NCBI GenBank assembly: GCA_964020155.1
Contig: OZ026549.1
Location: forward strand, 2,268,633-2,332,632
Direction of reading: 5' to 3'
DNA: 64,000 bases
Source: Chondrilla cf. caribensis
Taxonomy: Eukaryota; Porifera; Demospongiae; Chondrillida; Chondrillidae
Shown here: positions 35,004-63,998 of the stretch, piece by piece
Layout of the letters: each line of letters starts with the position of its first letter
How positions within the stretch are numbered: position 1 is the first letter of the stretch
Position numbers and translations under genes: made by a program
The notes under the pieces: model-generated
Databases searched by the model: none
Told to the model about the DNA's origin: nothing
What the model saw: the letters and a program-made list of their open reading frames with translations, nothing else

Positions 35004-35197
35004 CTTGCCATGCATATGCTTTCAGCTAAATTTATGTACATGTGAATTGATTATGATTAACCATTACAAGTAATCATAATTACATTATTATTTAAAATTA
35101 ATGATTAACTGTAATTATGAATTGCATCGAAACAACAGTGCATGTCATAATCATATGCATGTATATAGGACACACTAAATAAATGAACAGCTAAACA

Positions 35198-36544
35198 TTA
35201 CGGGTCAAAGTATTCTGTAAGTACCCGGCGAACTCTTTTACCTTCTGCATCATTCGTGACCTGTCCCCCGTTGGCAGCAGGCTGTGGCTGGAAGTCCCTC
35301 TCATAGTTGATGACAGAGCTGACACATTCATCACTAATAGATTCTTGATTCAGCTCACAAAAATTATGAAGTACAAAACAGGCATAAATTACATAGGGCA
35401 GATCAACTATGTTAATGTCCATTGCACGTTTTAGTGCACCAAACCTTGCTTTCAACCTACCGAAAGCACATTCTATAACATTTCGGGCACTACAGAGCTT
35501 GTACCCAAAATAATTCTCCTTAAGGTTTGACCCACCATTGGCATACTCTTTCATTAAGTATGGCATCAGGGGGTATGCAGGATCACCCAACAAAAAAACT
35601 GGTATAGGGTCATGGCCCTCCAAAAGTTCTCTTCTACATTGCGGTATTTGACCAAACTTTAATTTGGTGTTCAAGTCAGAATTTGCAAATATCCGCGCAT
35701 CGTGAACACTGCCCGGCCATTTGACCACGACATCCATGAAGCAGTACTGAAAATCACAGCATGCTTGGACATTCAAGGAAAACCTACTTTTACGGTTAAT
35801 ATAATCAGTTGGATTTGCATTTGGAGCTTTGATATCAATGTGAGTACAATCAATTGCTCCCAGGCACTGTGGAAAAGAAAATATTCGATTGAAGTTGCTA
35901 ACTTTATGCAAAACCTCTTCTTCTGTGAAGGGCAATTTGATGTAATTTGGACCCATTACCTCAGTTATAGTTCTAGTTACCCTTCTTATAATGATGGAGA
36001 CACTTGCACGCGATAGTCCAAATGCATTTGCAGTCTTCCTGAGTCTACCTTCGTCCGATAGATAATATAAAGTAACAGCAATCTGCCTTTCCACATCAAT
36101 TGGAGAACGCATGACGGTTGTTTGCTTCTGTAAATATGGTCGCAATTCCTCACAAAGTTTATAAAAATTAGCTCGGCTCACTCGAAAGTTATCCTTCCAT
36201 TCCGTATCTAGAACTGTTCCATTCAAGAAATTGCTCCACCACGCTTGCGTACGTCCAGGGTTTATCCAAAATCTGCGCTGTCTTCGGAGCCGGACAACTC
36301 GCACGAATTTACGAGATCGCATTGGTCCAACAGACGAAGCGTGCATCACCTGCAACAGAGCGAGTCTTCTTCTGAAGTACCAGGAGTTAGATAATACCAT
36401 TAAAAGGCAGTTGAGCTGATACAAGTTGACTAAAGATAAAAAAATCGAGATCGCTATGATCGCTAGCTCCATTTTACACTTTCGCGCGTATTCAGCGACT
36501 AAACGAGTCATGTGACTAGATTGGAATGTACACGGATTTGCCAT
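35198..36544 (-). CDS. PIF/Harbinger DDE transposase (HARBI1-like)
   Basis: This is an intact 448-codon ORF of the DDE_Tnp_4 family. The likely catalytic residues are all present: D232 in LGAIDCTHIDIKAP, D321 in FLLGDPAYPLMPY and E358 in RNVIECAFGRLKARFGALKR. An N-terminal helix-turn-helix-like part (LRKTANAFGLSRASVSIIIRR) precedes the core, and the C-terminus VIYACFVLHNFCE is family-typical. The ATG at 36544 is the first possible; internal ATGs at residues 12 and 25 are alternatives, since the first ~60 residues are hydrophobic and atypical. The enzyme would cut and integrate the element at TWA sites together with the Myb-like partner. Confidence 0.9.
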   Translation of the reverse strand: MANPCTFQSSHMTRLVAEYARKCKMELAIIAISIFLSLVNLYQLNCLLMVLSNSWYFRRRLALLQVMHASSVGPMRSRKFVRVVRLRRQRRFWINPGRTQAWWSNFLNGTVLDTEWKDNFRVSRANFYKLCEELRPYLQKQTTVMRSPIDVERQIAVTLYYLSDEGRLRKTANAFGLSRASVSIIIRRVTRTITEVMGPNYIKLPFTEEEVLHKVSNFNRIFSFPQCLGAIDCTHIDIKAPNANPTDYINRKSRFSLNVQACCDFQYCFMDVVVKWPGSVHDARIFANSDLNTKLKFGQIPQCRRELLEGHDPIPVFLLGDPAYPLMPYLMKEYANGGSNLKENYFGYKLCSARNVIECAFGRLKARFGALKRAMDINIVDLPYVIYACFVLHNFCELNQESISDECVSSVINYERDFQPQPAANGGQVTNDAEGKRVRRVLTEYFDP

Positions 36545-37206
36545 TTACACGTACCGTGAATCCGCATTAATACACTTTGGTATACGGATTCAGATCAATA
36601 CGGATTCGGTATTCGTTTACAGTGGATTCGTGTAAACAACACCCCTAAACGGTGCGGTTTACATGCGTTTACTACTGAAACCGGATTCGTGTAAACGGAG
36701 CCTAAGTCTGCAACAATGAACAATAGAAAGTATAATATTATTGTTAGAACACACACGCACACATGCACACATACATGCACACACACAATACAATGCAACA
36801 TTGGACCGTGGCTTTTTCGACATGGTATCCATATTCTATGGGTTATGGCTTATACATCGACATCAACATCACGAGAGCACATTCCATATAATATTATATA
36901 CATGAATGATGGTATATAGGGTCTTTGGTGTCACTGCCAATAATAATCATTATAGTTGTATTTTCAAATATTCAGTCATTCTCGTCATAGTAGCTCGATT
37001 CCTACCATGAACTTATTATATAGCTTAGATAAACTAATCCATTGAACCTTTGCCTTTGAGTTCACTTTACCTTTACCTTGCCTAACTAATTTCATTGGCT
37101 GTAATACGTTGGAAAGGTTTATGTTCACCTATTATAAAGTTATCCATACCAATGAACGGAAACCAATTAAACCCTACAGAACTGAGAAGAGGTTGCCTAG
37201 TATGTT

Positions 37207-37300
37207 TAAATAGTTACCTACGTTTACAAAGTTACCTACGCTTACAAAGTTACCTACGCTTACAAAGTTATCTACGCTTACAAAGTTACCTACGCTTACA
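37207..37300. repeat. 18-bp minisatellite, 5 copies
   Basis: Unit TTACCTACGCTTACAAAG repeated five times with single-base variants. Confidence 0.9.
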
Positions 37301-37431
37301 AAGGGGCCCACTTTCCCGATCGAATAATCTAGGAAGCGCTCAGGGAAAGGGGCTATGACGCCGAACTAAGCCCAGATTGGAGAACCTTCTGGCGCAATAG
37401 TTTCATATGCCCGAGAAGCTTCAGTTCATAC

Positions 37432-37572
37432 CTTTGGTGTGTCTACTCCATCATACGTCTTGCTTTCTTTCCGTCCCAGTAGACGTAGAAGTATAAATAG
37501 TATCGAAAGACCAACAAGACCTATGAAAATGGCACAAACAACCTACCAAGACGAGGGGAACATTTCAGCCAT
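37432..37572 (-). pseudogene. Duplicated first exon of the NLR, with a stop
   Basis: The frame matches the NLR first exon (25286-25146): it opens MAEMFPSSW, then a TAG (37545-37543) replaces the CAG found in the intact copy. After the stop the hydrophobic anchor and basic tail continue recognisably (VVCAIFIGLVGLSILFILL). A donor (AAG|GTATGA) is kept. The upstream ~700 bp, including any promoter, is also duplicated. Confidence 0.8.
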
Positions 37573-39860
37573 TTTAAACCAGGCACGTGACATACGGAGG
37601 CAAGCTCGTCGAGAAACAATGTTGGTATTTGCCCTTGACCATAGATAAGTGCTATAGGACAACGGACGGACAGGTCTGCCTTCTTCTCTCAATTGACGTA
37701 CTTTTAATAGCGGAGAAGGACTTGATGGAGAAGAGGAGGATTAACTGCGATTGCGGGTCACAGGTCATGTCGAAACTTATGGATTGTGTCAACGGTAGGA
37801 AATAACATTCATATTGAGTTTAATCACTTCACTTGTGTAGTTTGTTCCATGCAAACTGTTCATGTGTACGATGACAGTGCATGGTGTTTGACACTGACCG
37901 ATTATAATCCATACGCACGACTGTATCTATGATCACATCGAAGAGTGGTAGTTTCAATCCAGTGGATAAGTGCTAGTTCCCCGCCCATTGCCAGTTAATC
38001 CACGCTTTGTACAGTCAGTGAACCGTGTCCAGATCGTAGGACCCTCTGTCCTGACAACGCTCACACATTCATATATTCAAAGTGGACTATTCATGTAAAC
38101 CGTGCACTCTGACCTTGCAGTATGTCAATCCATGATTGCCTGGTTCACACAGTTTGTTTTGTATGGTGAAATGGAGAGCTGGGTTGGAATGCCAGGGTAG
38201 CTTGAAGGTGATATAGTCTTGAACACTATTAACACCAAGTATGTGATCCTGTACAGAGTGCATGAGTGGTACATGGGGATTTGTAGTTTGTATGGTGTAG
38301 CTCAGACTCAGACTGCCTTTTTGAATTCAATTTTATAAATGAATTTGATGAGTCTGCTGTACTCGACTAGGGCATTTGATGGTCCAAGGCCTGATCAAGA
38401 ATTACTAGTCTAATTGCATATGCAGTTGAACCACCCATGTGGAACATATTATAATACCTTCATCTTGTGAAATTATATTTTGGATACATATGTGTTAGTG
38501 TGTGTGTGCTGATGTACGTATGTGGTATGGAGTAGTGTACATAGATCCATATTGACATGTGTACATACTGTACAGTATGTATGTACAATGTGAATAGTGT
38601 GCAAAGTACATGTATCCCAATTGGTGGCAGCCTCAGAGACTGACAGGGATACATATCCTACGTATACCTGAGATCCCCAGATGTGACAATTATTTGATGA
38701 AGTAGCTACCACAAGGTCACCAAGGGGCTATAATCAGGATTACTTATATCACCTTTAGGAAGGAAACAGGACATGGATCCTTGGTATGGGACACCTCGGG
38801 TTGTGTTCTTGATATTTCATACAAGGGATACAATCCCTGTGTATCCTTCCTAGTAAAGTGTGATGCGACATACTTCACATGTGTGCTGTTATGTGAGTAG
38901 TATACATACAGTATGTACCATGTGGATAGTGTGTACAACTACATATTTAAGTATACATGTACACATAATATTATAGAACCGATTTGAAAGGTAAAACCAC
39001 TCTGATACCCTTGGGAGGAGTGGTCAGTTTGACCCTACCAGCCACTCCTCCCTAATGAACGTACCTTCTGTATATACATACATGCGTCCACATGGGTCCA
39101 AGTGTGTGTATGTATTTATAAGTTGTTTTGAATAATGATTCAATGATTGGTTGAATAAATAATTGATTTAATGTATCCACATACATGAGGTGTGTGTGCA
39201 GTTAAAGCATGTGTTCTATGAGTAGTTAACACATGTACATGTACATGTATATGCATATTTGTATGTTCCATTGAGTGGTGTACATACTTACGTATAATGT
39301 TGTAATGTACATGTTAGTGTGTACAAATACACTATGTATGTGCCACATGAATATTGTGCATGTGTACTGTGTGTTTCTGTGTGTAATATACGTACAGTAA
39401 GTGCCATCTGAGTAGTTTGTATCTGAATATAATTGGTACATGCACATTGGTCCAAGTGTGTGTAGTGTCCATATGCAGTGTACATATGTTTATGTCGGTC
39501 TGTACATGTCTTTCCCAACCACACTACATGCACTCCTCTGAGAATAAGGTGAGCAGTTGTTTACTATTATGTTCTGTTCATAAGAGACAGAGGAACAGTG
39601 AATGACCCACTGTATGTGGTGAGTGGTCAGTTGTGTTATCTGAACATCTCCAATACCTGGTCTACACCTTCCTTATGTAGTTGTTCCTGGTCTACAGGTC
39701 ATAGTTAGATATTGTTGTCCAGGTACTGCATGTATTACATTTGGTCTACATGTCCTCTCACTTTAGTCATTTTCTTCAATATTATTGTGTCATACCTTGC
39801 AGATGCTGATCCAATTTCTCAGCTTGTTGCAGCAATAATATGGCCAGCACACCATCACTG
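37434..39860. repeat. Segmental duplication copy 2 (blocks A, B, C)
   Basis: Blocks A (37434-38276), B (38466-39115) and C (39440-39860) appear in the same order and orientation as 25140-25982, 27555-28260 and 29570-30050. Copy 1 is longer because it contains the hAT MITE, the 48-bp-repeat ORF with its palindrome, and a GTAC-rich stretch. Confidence 0.85.
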
Positions 39861-39869
39861 TTTCAACTA

Positions 39870-40735
39870 TCCACAACACGTCACTATCATATGCAACAGT
39901 TATGTACTGTACATGTGTGCCCACATTCCCGTTATAATTTTTGCTTTGCCATTATTAATATTGAATTGATTCTTATTTAGGTTTGTTGTAATAACTTTTG
40001 TTCCTTATTATTATATTATAAGTAATAGTAAAGTATAGCATACGGTACATATTTGAAACTATTACAAAATAACATGGTTATAGCACTGCATACATATTAT
40101 CTATGATGTCAACCATATATGTACGTATATATAATATATAAGTGGAAAATGTGTGCATAGCTAGCTGATATACGTGAGTAAAATTGAGAATTCTGAATAT
40201 TAAAAACCGTGATACGTGAAACTGATGATGATGGCATTATGGCCACTATCGCACACACCTATATTATATCATAGTTCACTGTAATCACCACAGGTACTGG
40301 CAAGTCATGAGCAATACAACAGTGACAATAGTGAATTATCAGCTAGGATACATGCATAACTATGAATCATACAAATGTGATGTCCAATGCACATCCACTT
40401 CCACTTCCACAACCATACATACAGCCAGGAGCCTAGATAGTAGCCCACTGGGCTGAAGGATTTTGAGGTTAAAAAGAGCTGCATGACCTCACCTGACAGC
40501 TAACACAACACACAATAGCACCACCCTGGTGGTACCATCCATGTGCATACCTCACAATGGCATAGCCAACTACTGTTGCTGATCCCCTTAAGATTGACTT
40601 CCTTGTGTCATGTCCACCATATGCCTTAAAGAGATGGAACACACGAATATAATTACACGTGCATTTTACGTATTATAATATAATATGTATAATATACGTA
40701 TGCACGTAGCACCCAACTCCATGTATGCATGTATG
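39870..40735. other. Intergenic; nothing recognised
   Basis: AT-rich, with no exon-like signal on either strand. Confidence 0.5.
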
Positions 40736-40738
40736 CAT

Positions 40739-40740
<2 letters not shown>

Positions 40741-40825
<85 letters not shown>

Positions 40826-40834
40826 CACACACAC
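40741..40834. repeat. (CA)n microsatellite
   Basis: A run of CA dinucleotides with one AA interruption, ending right at the captured methyltransferase fragment. Confidence 0.95.
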
Positions 40835-40838
40835 GAAT

Positions 40839-40967
40839 AGTCATCCAATACATAGAAGTGGATACGAACGCTGCTATGTGTTTGCTGGCCAGGAAGAATC
40901 TCATGGATTCGCCGTATGAAACTATCATCATAAACGAAAACATCTTGAACATAGACGCGAAAAGCCC
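40839..40967 (+). pseudogene. Methyltransferase gene fragment between CA arrays
   Basis: About 128 bp is ~90% identical to 43687-43815 of the intact methyltransferase (from VIQYVGVD through NILNID). Both edges run directly into CA arrays. It lacks start, SAM motif I and the C-terminal half, so it cannot encode a working enzyme. Confidence 0.9.
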
Positions 40968-40970
40968 CTC

Positions 40971-41258
<288 letters not shown>

Positions 41259-41428
41259 GTAAATTTTGCAAATGTGGAATAAAAATACCATATGTGTACA
41301 AAATTTAGCAGGATACTATCAAAATTTACATCCTGCTAAATTTTGTGTACATACGTATATGGTAGTGAGTACAATGTACATTCATAGGTACATATGTACT
41401 AGCAAGTGCACTCTACGTACACATATAA

Positions 41429-41620
41429 TAGAGAGTAAGAGCCTGAATTGAACTGTATATTATTGTAGGCTGGTCGCGTCAGTACATACATATGCATTTG
41501 ACACACAAAAGTACTTCACATATTATACGGGTCACAGTGTACAATATGTACATCTGTGGGCATGAACGCACTTCCACACATGCTATATGTACATCCAGCA
41601 GTGCTCTCCCCAGGAAAACG
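41429..41620. repeat. Dispersed repeat, partner of 15968-16155
   Basis: Shared landmarks include GACACACAAAAGTACTTCAC and GGGTCACAGTGTACAATATG in the same order and orientation. No ORF shared between copies. Confidence 0.7.
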
Positions 41621-42477
41621 TTGAGGGATATTGGGGGTAACATGCAAGTACACTGGTGATATCATGGTACAGCAATCACACAGGTGTATTGGTACACTGG
41701 TGTCATCCAAAAAAGTGCTTGTTCCATGACAGATAAAGTATCACTTGTATGACTTCATGCATAGACCAAACCCTGTGTATGTATACTGAAGATGTAACGT
41801 TTGGCAAAGCTTTTGTGCTCGAATTCCAGCTCATTGTTCAATTCTTGGCCTTTTTTGTGCAATAAAAGTGAATGCATACTACAGGTCTATCGCACGGCAG
41901 ATTTCCGGGGGAAGTAATCACTTACTACTACTATTACATCATCAAAATTGTGGCAAAAAGCGGATTAGATGTATATTTAAAAACGTGTACATTTTAATAA
42001 GTCCTTTGTAAAATACGGCAAATTAGTGGGTTTAATTGGCAGATTATAGGGGGATTACAGAGGTTTCACTGTATATGTATACAAAGTACGTATTGTCCTT
42101 GAAGGTCACTCCTGAATGTCGAGCACTTCTCCTAACTTGTCTAATGGCTGCTAGAAGGGTCACTGGGAGAGAGAACAGAAATAACAGTAAACACTGAATG
42201 TGCCACACATATACAGGATACAATAAAAATGAAATAATCTACGTACTTACGTACATACGTACATGTGAATATGTGTTATGCTTGTAGATAATATACAGTC
42301 GTTTACCTCATGACCATGTGTGAGGAGATTACATAATTATTATATACACATGTACACATGATGTAGAATATGTATTTATTTACAGGTATTACCTATAGTT
42401 TGTCGTACTTATGTACGTACATACGTACATTCACTGAAATGAACCTTCCAACACCAAAAATGCCTATGGAAACAGAC

Positions 42478-42787
42478 AGAGTCAATGGTGTCACACTCAC
42501 CACACACAGCTATACAGTCAATTGTCACACTCGCCACACACAGCTACACAGTCAATGGTGTCACACTCACCGCACACAGCTAAACAGTCAATGGTGTCAC
42601 ACTCACCACACACAGCTACACAGTCAATGGTGTCACACTCACCACACACAGCTACACAGTCAATGGTGTCACACTCACCACACACAGCTACACAGTCAAT
42701 GGTGTCACACTCACTGCACACAGCTATACAGTCAATTGTCACACTCGCCACACACAGCTACACAGTCAATGGTGTCACACTCACCAC
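42478..42787. repeat. 36-bp minisatellite, ~8-9 copies
   Basis: The unit is GTCAATGGTGTCACACTCAC plus CACACACAGCTACACA. Read on the minus strand every unit contains TG|GTGAGTGTGACACC, a consensus-like splice donor. The minus-strand frame gives a 12-residue Cys-rich repeat (CDTIDCVAVCGE). Confidence 0.95.
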
Positions 42788-42878
42788 TGGCATACTCTCC
42801 AGTACAGGGGGTGTCAGTAGAGCCATTATTCCATGATACATTGTAACTCCAGCTCCAAGGAAGAAGAAACCAACCCCA
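42785..42878 (-). CDS. Candidate transmembrane exon, unknown gene
   Basis: The exon lies between CTGATCAG and donor GTGAGT. One frame gives GVGFFFLGAGVTMYHGIMAL, a convincing membrane helix, followed by LTPPVLESMPV; another frame is also open. Its donor is the first unit of the 36-bp minisatellite. A possible next exon lies at about 42170-42105. The family is not recognised and the frame is not proven. Confidence 0.25.
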
Positions 42879-43009
42879 CTGATCAGAGAGTAGACATAAT
42901 AATATTATTATAATTATAGCAAGCATGGCAGAAGCCCTACATAACTAGGAAGAGAGAACAGTAAACACTCCGACACAAACACTAAGGAAGAGCACAAAGG
43001 GGTGACAGT

Positions 43010-43089
<80 letters not shown>

Positions 43090-43095
43090 TGTGTC

Positions 43096-43143
<48 letters not shown>
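43010..43143. repeat. (GT)n microsatellite
   Basis: Two GT runs separated by a short CTGTGTCTGTAT interruption. Confidence 0.95.
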
Positions 43144-43307
43144 CGTGCGTGCGCGTGTGTTGTCATATGACAAGCTTGCACTTTTGTACGTTTTGTATTG
43201 TCTATGACATCGATCCTCTGTTCGGAGTTTGAAGATAGGAATTCGGAAATCGGAATTCTGAATTATTTTTGGAACTTACCGCAGCAGTAGTCTGTGTAGT
43301 GTCTATG

Positions 43308-43378
43308 GTCTGGCGTAGCCGACCCTTGATCCGCCCCAACAAAATAAAATGGCGGATCAAGGGTCGGCTACGCCAGAC
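43308..43378. repeat. Perfect 28-bp inverted repeat before a gene
   Basis: Arms 43308-43335 and 43351-43378 are exact complements (GTCTGGCGTAGCCGACCCTT at the left start) with a 15-nt AT-rich loop. The distal end is 14 bp upstream of the methyltransferase ATG, so it lies in the probable promoter or 5' UTR. ACCGCAGCAG is also repeated on both outer sides. Confidence 0.95.
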
Positions 43379-43392
43379 TACCGCAGCAGATA

Positions 43393-44286
43393 ATGGACTC
43401 TCAGACCGTACTGCAGAAGCTTGAATCTTTGCTTCAAGAATTGCCAGAACGACCCAAATCGTATATGAATGATCCTGACTACATGGAAGAGTTTATAGAC
43501 TACTTGGAATGCGAGAGAGAAGTGGCTGAATCGGTTGGTGAGTATCTCAGCACCAGGATATGCCAGCTACAAGAGGCTATCTCTGGAGTTCATGATCGCC
43601 CGCTGAGGATATGTAGCGTCGGATGTGGACACGGCGTAAATGATAAGAAATATCTAACTGAAGTAGCTGAAAAGTTTCCACAAGTAGTCATCCAATACGT
43701 AGGAGTGGATACGAACGCTGCTATGTGTTCGCTGGCCAGAAAGAATCTCATGAATTCGCCGTTCGAAACGACCATCATAAACGAGAACATCTTGAACATA
43801 GACGTGAGAAGCCCTCCAATCAGTGAGCGGTTCGATCTGGTTCTCTTGGCGCATTCCACTTACTTCTTCGATAAACTAGAGCCGCTTTTTGAAAGGTTGA
43901 CGTCCATTTCGAGACCTGGGGGTGAAATCCAAATTATTGTCAACGCAGGTTCACCAGAGTGGAGATTGGCTCCCTTGTTTTTCAATCGTGAAATGAAATT
44001 ACCACATCGCTTCGCTGCAGATCTTGTCAAGGAATTGAAGACGATGGGACTTAATTACACCGAGGTAGTATTACCAGGAGAATTGAATGTGGCTCCCTAC
44101 GTCAAAGAGAAGTTCTCTTCTCGCTCTGGTAGGAATGTTCTTAACTTCATTTGCCACACTAAACTGGAACGGTACCCGCCAGAAGTCACTGCATTGTGTA
44201 TCGAGTATTTCACCGATCTGTACAAAGGTGGTGAAAAGAAATTCAAATTTGATGCAAATACAGCTATTGCGATCAGAGTTGACTAA
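43393..44286 (+). CDS. SAM-dependent methyltransferase, HNMT-like, intronless
   Basis: The 297-residue intact ORF has a class I Rossmann fold. Motif I is ICSVGCGHG (residues 73-81), the acidic motif II residue is D106 in VGVDTN, and a motif IV-like FDLVLLAHSTYFF follows. The layout and length resemble histamine N-methyltransferase (about 292 residues): an N-terminal YLECEREVAES helix region, RPGGEIQIIVNAGS after motif IV, then FAADLVKELKTMGLNYTEV and a C-terminal cap. Substrate cannot be read from sequence, so a small amine is only an inference. The lack of introns suggests a retrocopy or ancient intron loss. A fragment of the gene is captured at 40839-40967. AATAAA lies at 44476. Confidence 0.85.
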   Translation: MDSQTVLQKLESLLQELPERPKSYMNDPDYMEEFIDYLECEREVAESVGEYLSTRICQLQEAISGVHDRPLRICSVGCGHGVNDKKYLTEVAEKFPQVVIQYVGVDTNAAMCSLARKNLMNSPFETTIINENILNIDVRSPPISERFDLVLLAHSTYFFDKLEPLFERLTSISRPGGEIQIIVNAGSPEWRLAPLFFNREMKLPHRFAADLVKELKTMGLNYTEVVLPGELNVAPYVKEKFSSRSGRNVLNFICHTKLERYPPEVTALCIEYFTDLYKGGEKKFKFDANTAIAIRVD

Positions 44287-44475
44287 TCAAACTTAGAACT
44301 TGAGTAATTATAACAGTTTCTTTAATTATTTCACATAGTCAAGGATACTCAAACAATTAATTCATTGATGACATACGTATATTGATAATAATTATTAATC
44401 ATAATTTTACTGTGTGTGACAATAATGAACTTCGCAGTTTGAGTTGCAATGGTATATAGATGCATCAGATTCATG

Positions 44476-44481
44476 AATAAA
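44476..44481 (+). terminator. Polyadenylation signal AATAAA
   Basis: It lies 190 bp after the methyltransferase stop, in AT-rich DNA. Confidence 0.45.
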
Positions 44482-44741
44482 TATATCATATAGCATGACG
44501 TAAATATATTACATTATTATTGTATATCATGTACGTACTAACTTGATACGTCTCCCATCCCTAGATACATAGCATATTATACTTGTCTAAGGGGAAGTTC
44601 TCCATAGTTGCCACTTGTCCTGTTACATGTAACAAGTAAACCTCAATTATCTGAGCCACCTAGGTGTAGTTGTACACTGTATGTAGGTTAATACACACAC
44701 AATATGCATGCACACATGTACACATACATATACACAAACAT

Positions 44742-44877
<136 letters not shown>

Positions 44878-45278
44878 GCATGCACACGCGTACACACACG
44901 CACGTATGCATGCACACACGCACGCACGCACACACTATTATTCGAACAGATGCTGCAGCTACGTACTATGCTATTATTGCATATTTTATATGCAAAATAT
45001 ATTGTATGTTGATATGTGTGTATTCATGTATCACTATAGAATGTGTGTGTGTGTGTACGTGTGTGTGTTTACAAGGGTTTGACTATTAACGGAGTATATT
45101 TCTGACCTCATTACTGATATACCCTGTTTTCTTAATTGAAAGGAAGTTATCACAATTAATAATAATAATAAATTATTATACTAAAATTAATTAGCAATAA
45201 CAACTTGCACTTGTTTTAAACATGATTTACTCTTCATGCACAGTATGCATCACATGGTCCATGTCAGACTGCTCTGCA

Positions 45279-45303
45279 CTGATGAGGACCAATTAGTCCA
45301 AAA
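45279..45303 (+). ncRNA. Degenerate hammerhead-like core
   Basis: CTGATGA (45279-45285), a 4-bp stem GGAC/GTCC with a 6-nt loop, then AAAA where an active core needs GAAA. Homologous to the motif at 45471-45495. Confidence 0.35.
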
Positions 45304-45470
45304 CAGTTAATGGAGTAAAGCCCAATGCCATGTGTCAAAAGGAGTGGCTTTTGCTGTATAATAATATTGTAAGTAGATGTCTGGATAATGTTTGGCATAT
45401 TGCATTGTATTGGCGACCAAGTCAATCTCTGTATATATGCAGATATCATGCAGTATTTTGCTTAGCTGCA

Positions 45471-45495
45471 CTGATGAGGACCAAAATGTCCGAAA
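45471..45495 (+). ncRNA. Hammerhead ribozyme-like core
   Basis: CTGATGA (45471-45477), stem II GGAC/GTCC (45478-45481 and 45488-45491) with loop CAAAAT, then GAAA (45492-45495): the invariant core and stem II are all present. A possible short stem III (ACAG/CTGT) would put a G at the cleavage position, which is not permissive, and no good stem I was found. It is therefore probably a relic, of the kind carried by Penelope-like retroelements. Confidence 0.4.
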
Positions 45496-45504
45496 CAGTA
45501 ATTG

Positions 45505-46210
45505 GCTGTGATTACTATAGTTGCATATTGTTGTCTTTACAATCTCTTCATATTCTGTCTTACAATCCTGTTGCATGACGTTGACATAAGTACATAACTT
45601 AGATTTCCACTGCTTTTGATTGTTGTGTGTTTGCCATGATGCAAATAACGGTATGCTCTCAACAAATGCTGGAAACTAAACTTAATCTGGGAATATGTGT
45701 TTGATTTGTGCACCTATATATATACATACACCTTGCTTCAAATCCAGCCAAAAAATACCACTTGAAAATATTATTATAGTTATTGTATAATTATGATCAA
45801 ATCATTGTATATACATAAACAATTATTATATTATATCATATCTATTAATTTATTATTTCTTAATTATAAATTAAAATAATTAAAATTATAAATATATAGC
45901 TATAGGAAAGATATAATATCTGTAATTTTATCATAATTATAATGATTAGCTTAAGGAATTATAGTTAGATTTATATTATATTATTAATATGCAGCTGCTG
46001 TCAAGATCCCTGTCATTAAAATATGAACCAAAACAACACCATTCTGTGATTCACATCATTATTTTATTATAATAATACAACAATTGGAATAATAATCACG
46101 CTAATTCTACATAATAACAATAATATTCACTTCTCATAAAATCTCAAAGTCAAAACTATTACATTAGAATAACATTTCATTACGTTAGTTTAACTCTTTG
46201 ATCAACACAG
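45505..46210. other. Intergenic, extremely AT-rich
   Basis: Stretches of ATTATA/AATAAT between 45770 and 46150, just beyond the 3' end of CYFIP. No coding signal. Confidence 0.6.
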
Positions 46211-46216
46211 CACACA

Positions 46217-63998
<17,782 letters not shown>

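Larger units (their letters stand above)
33636..36702. mobile_element. Intact PIF/Harbinger DNA transposon
   Basis: The terminal inverted repeats GGCTCCGTTTACACGAATCC (33636-33655) and its complement (36683-36702) are perfect over 20 bp. TAA flanks both sides (33633-33635, 36703-36705), the 3-bp target duplication typical of PIF/Harbinger. The element is 3067 bp. It carries the two standard genes: a Myb/SANT-like DNA-binding protein on plus and a DDE transposase on minus, tail to tail. Both frames are intact, so the insertion is probably recent and possibly active. Confidence 0.95.

Noticed and set aside
42478..42787. CRISPR-like array of regular repeats
   Set aside because: The units are contiguous with no unique spacers; it is a eukaryotic minisatellite. 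The same holds for 13935-14100 and 37207-37300.
42370..42846. Plus-strand 158-residue ORF with TQLHSQWCHTHH repeats
   Set aside because: It is read through the 36-bp minisatellite; the minus strand has a better exon context.
45471..45495. Fully active hammerhead ribozyme
   Set aside because: The core is present, but a permissive cleavage site and a convincing stem I could not be found, so activity is not claimed.
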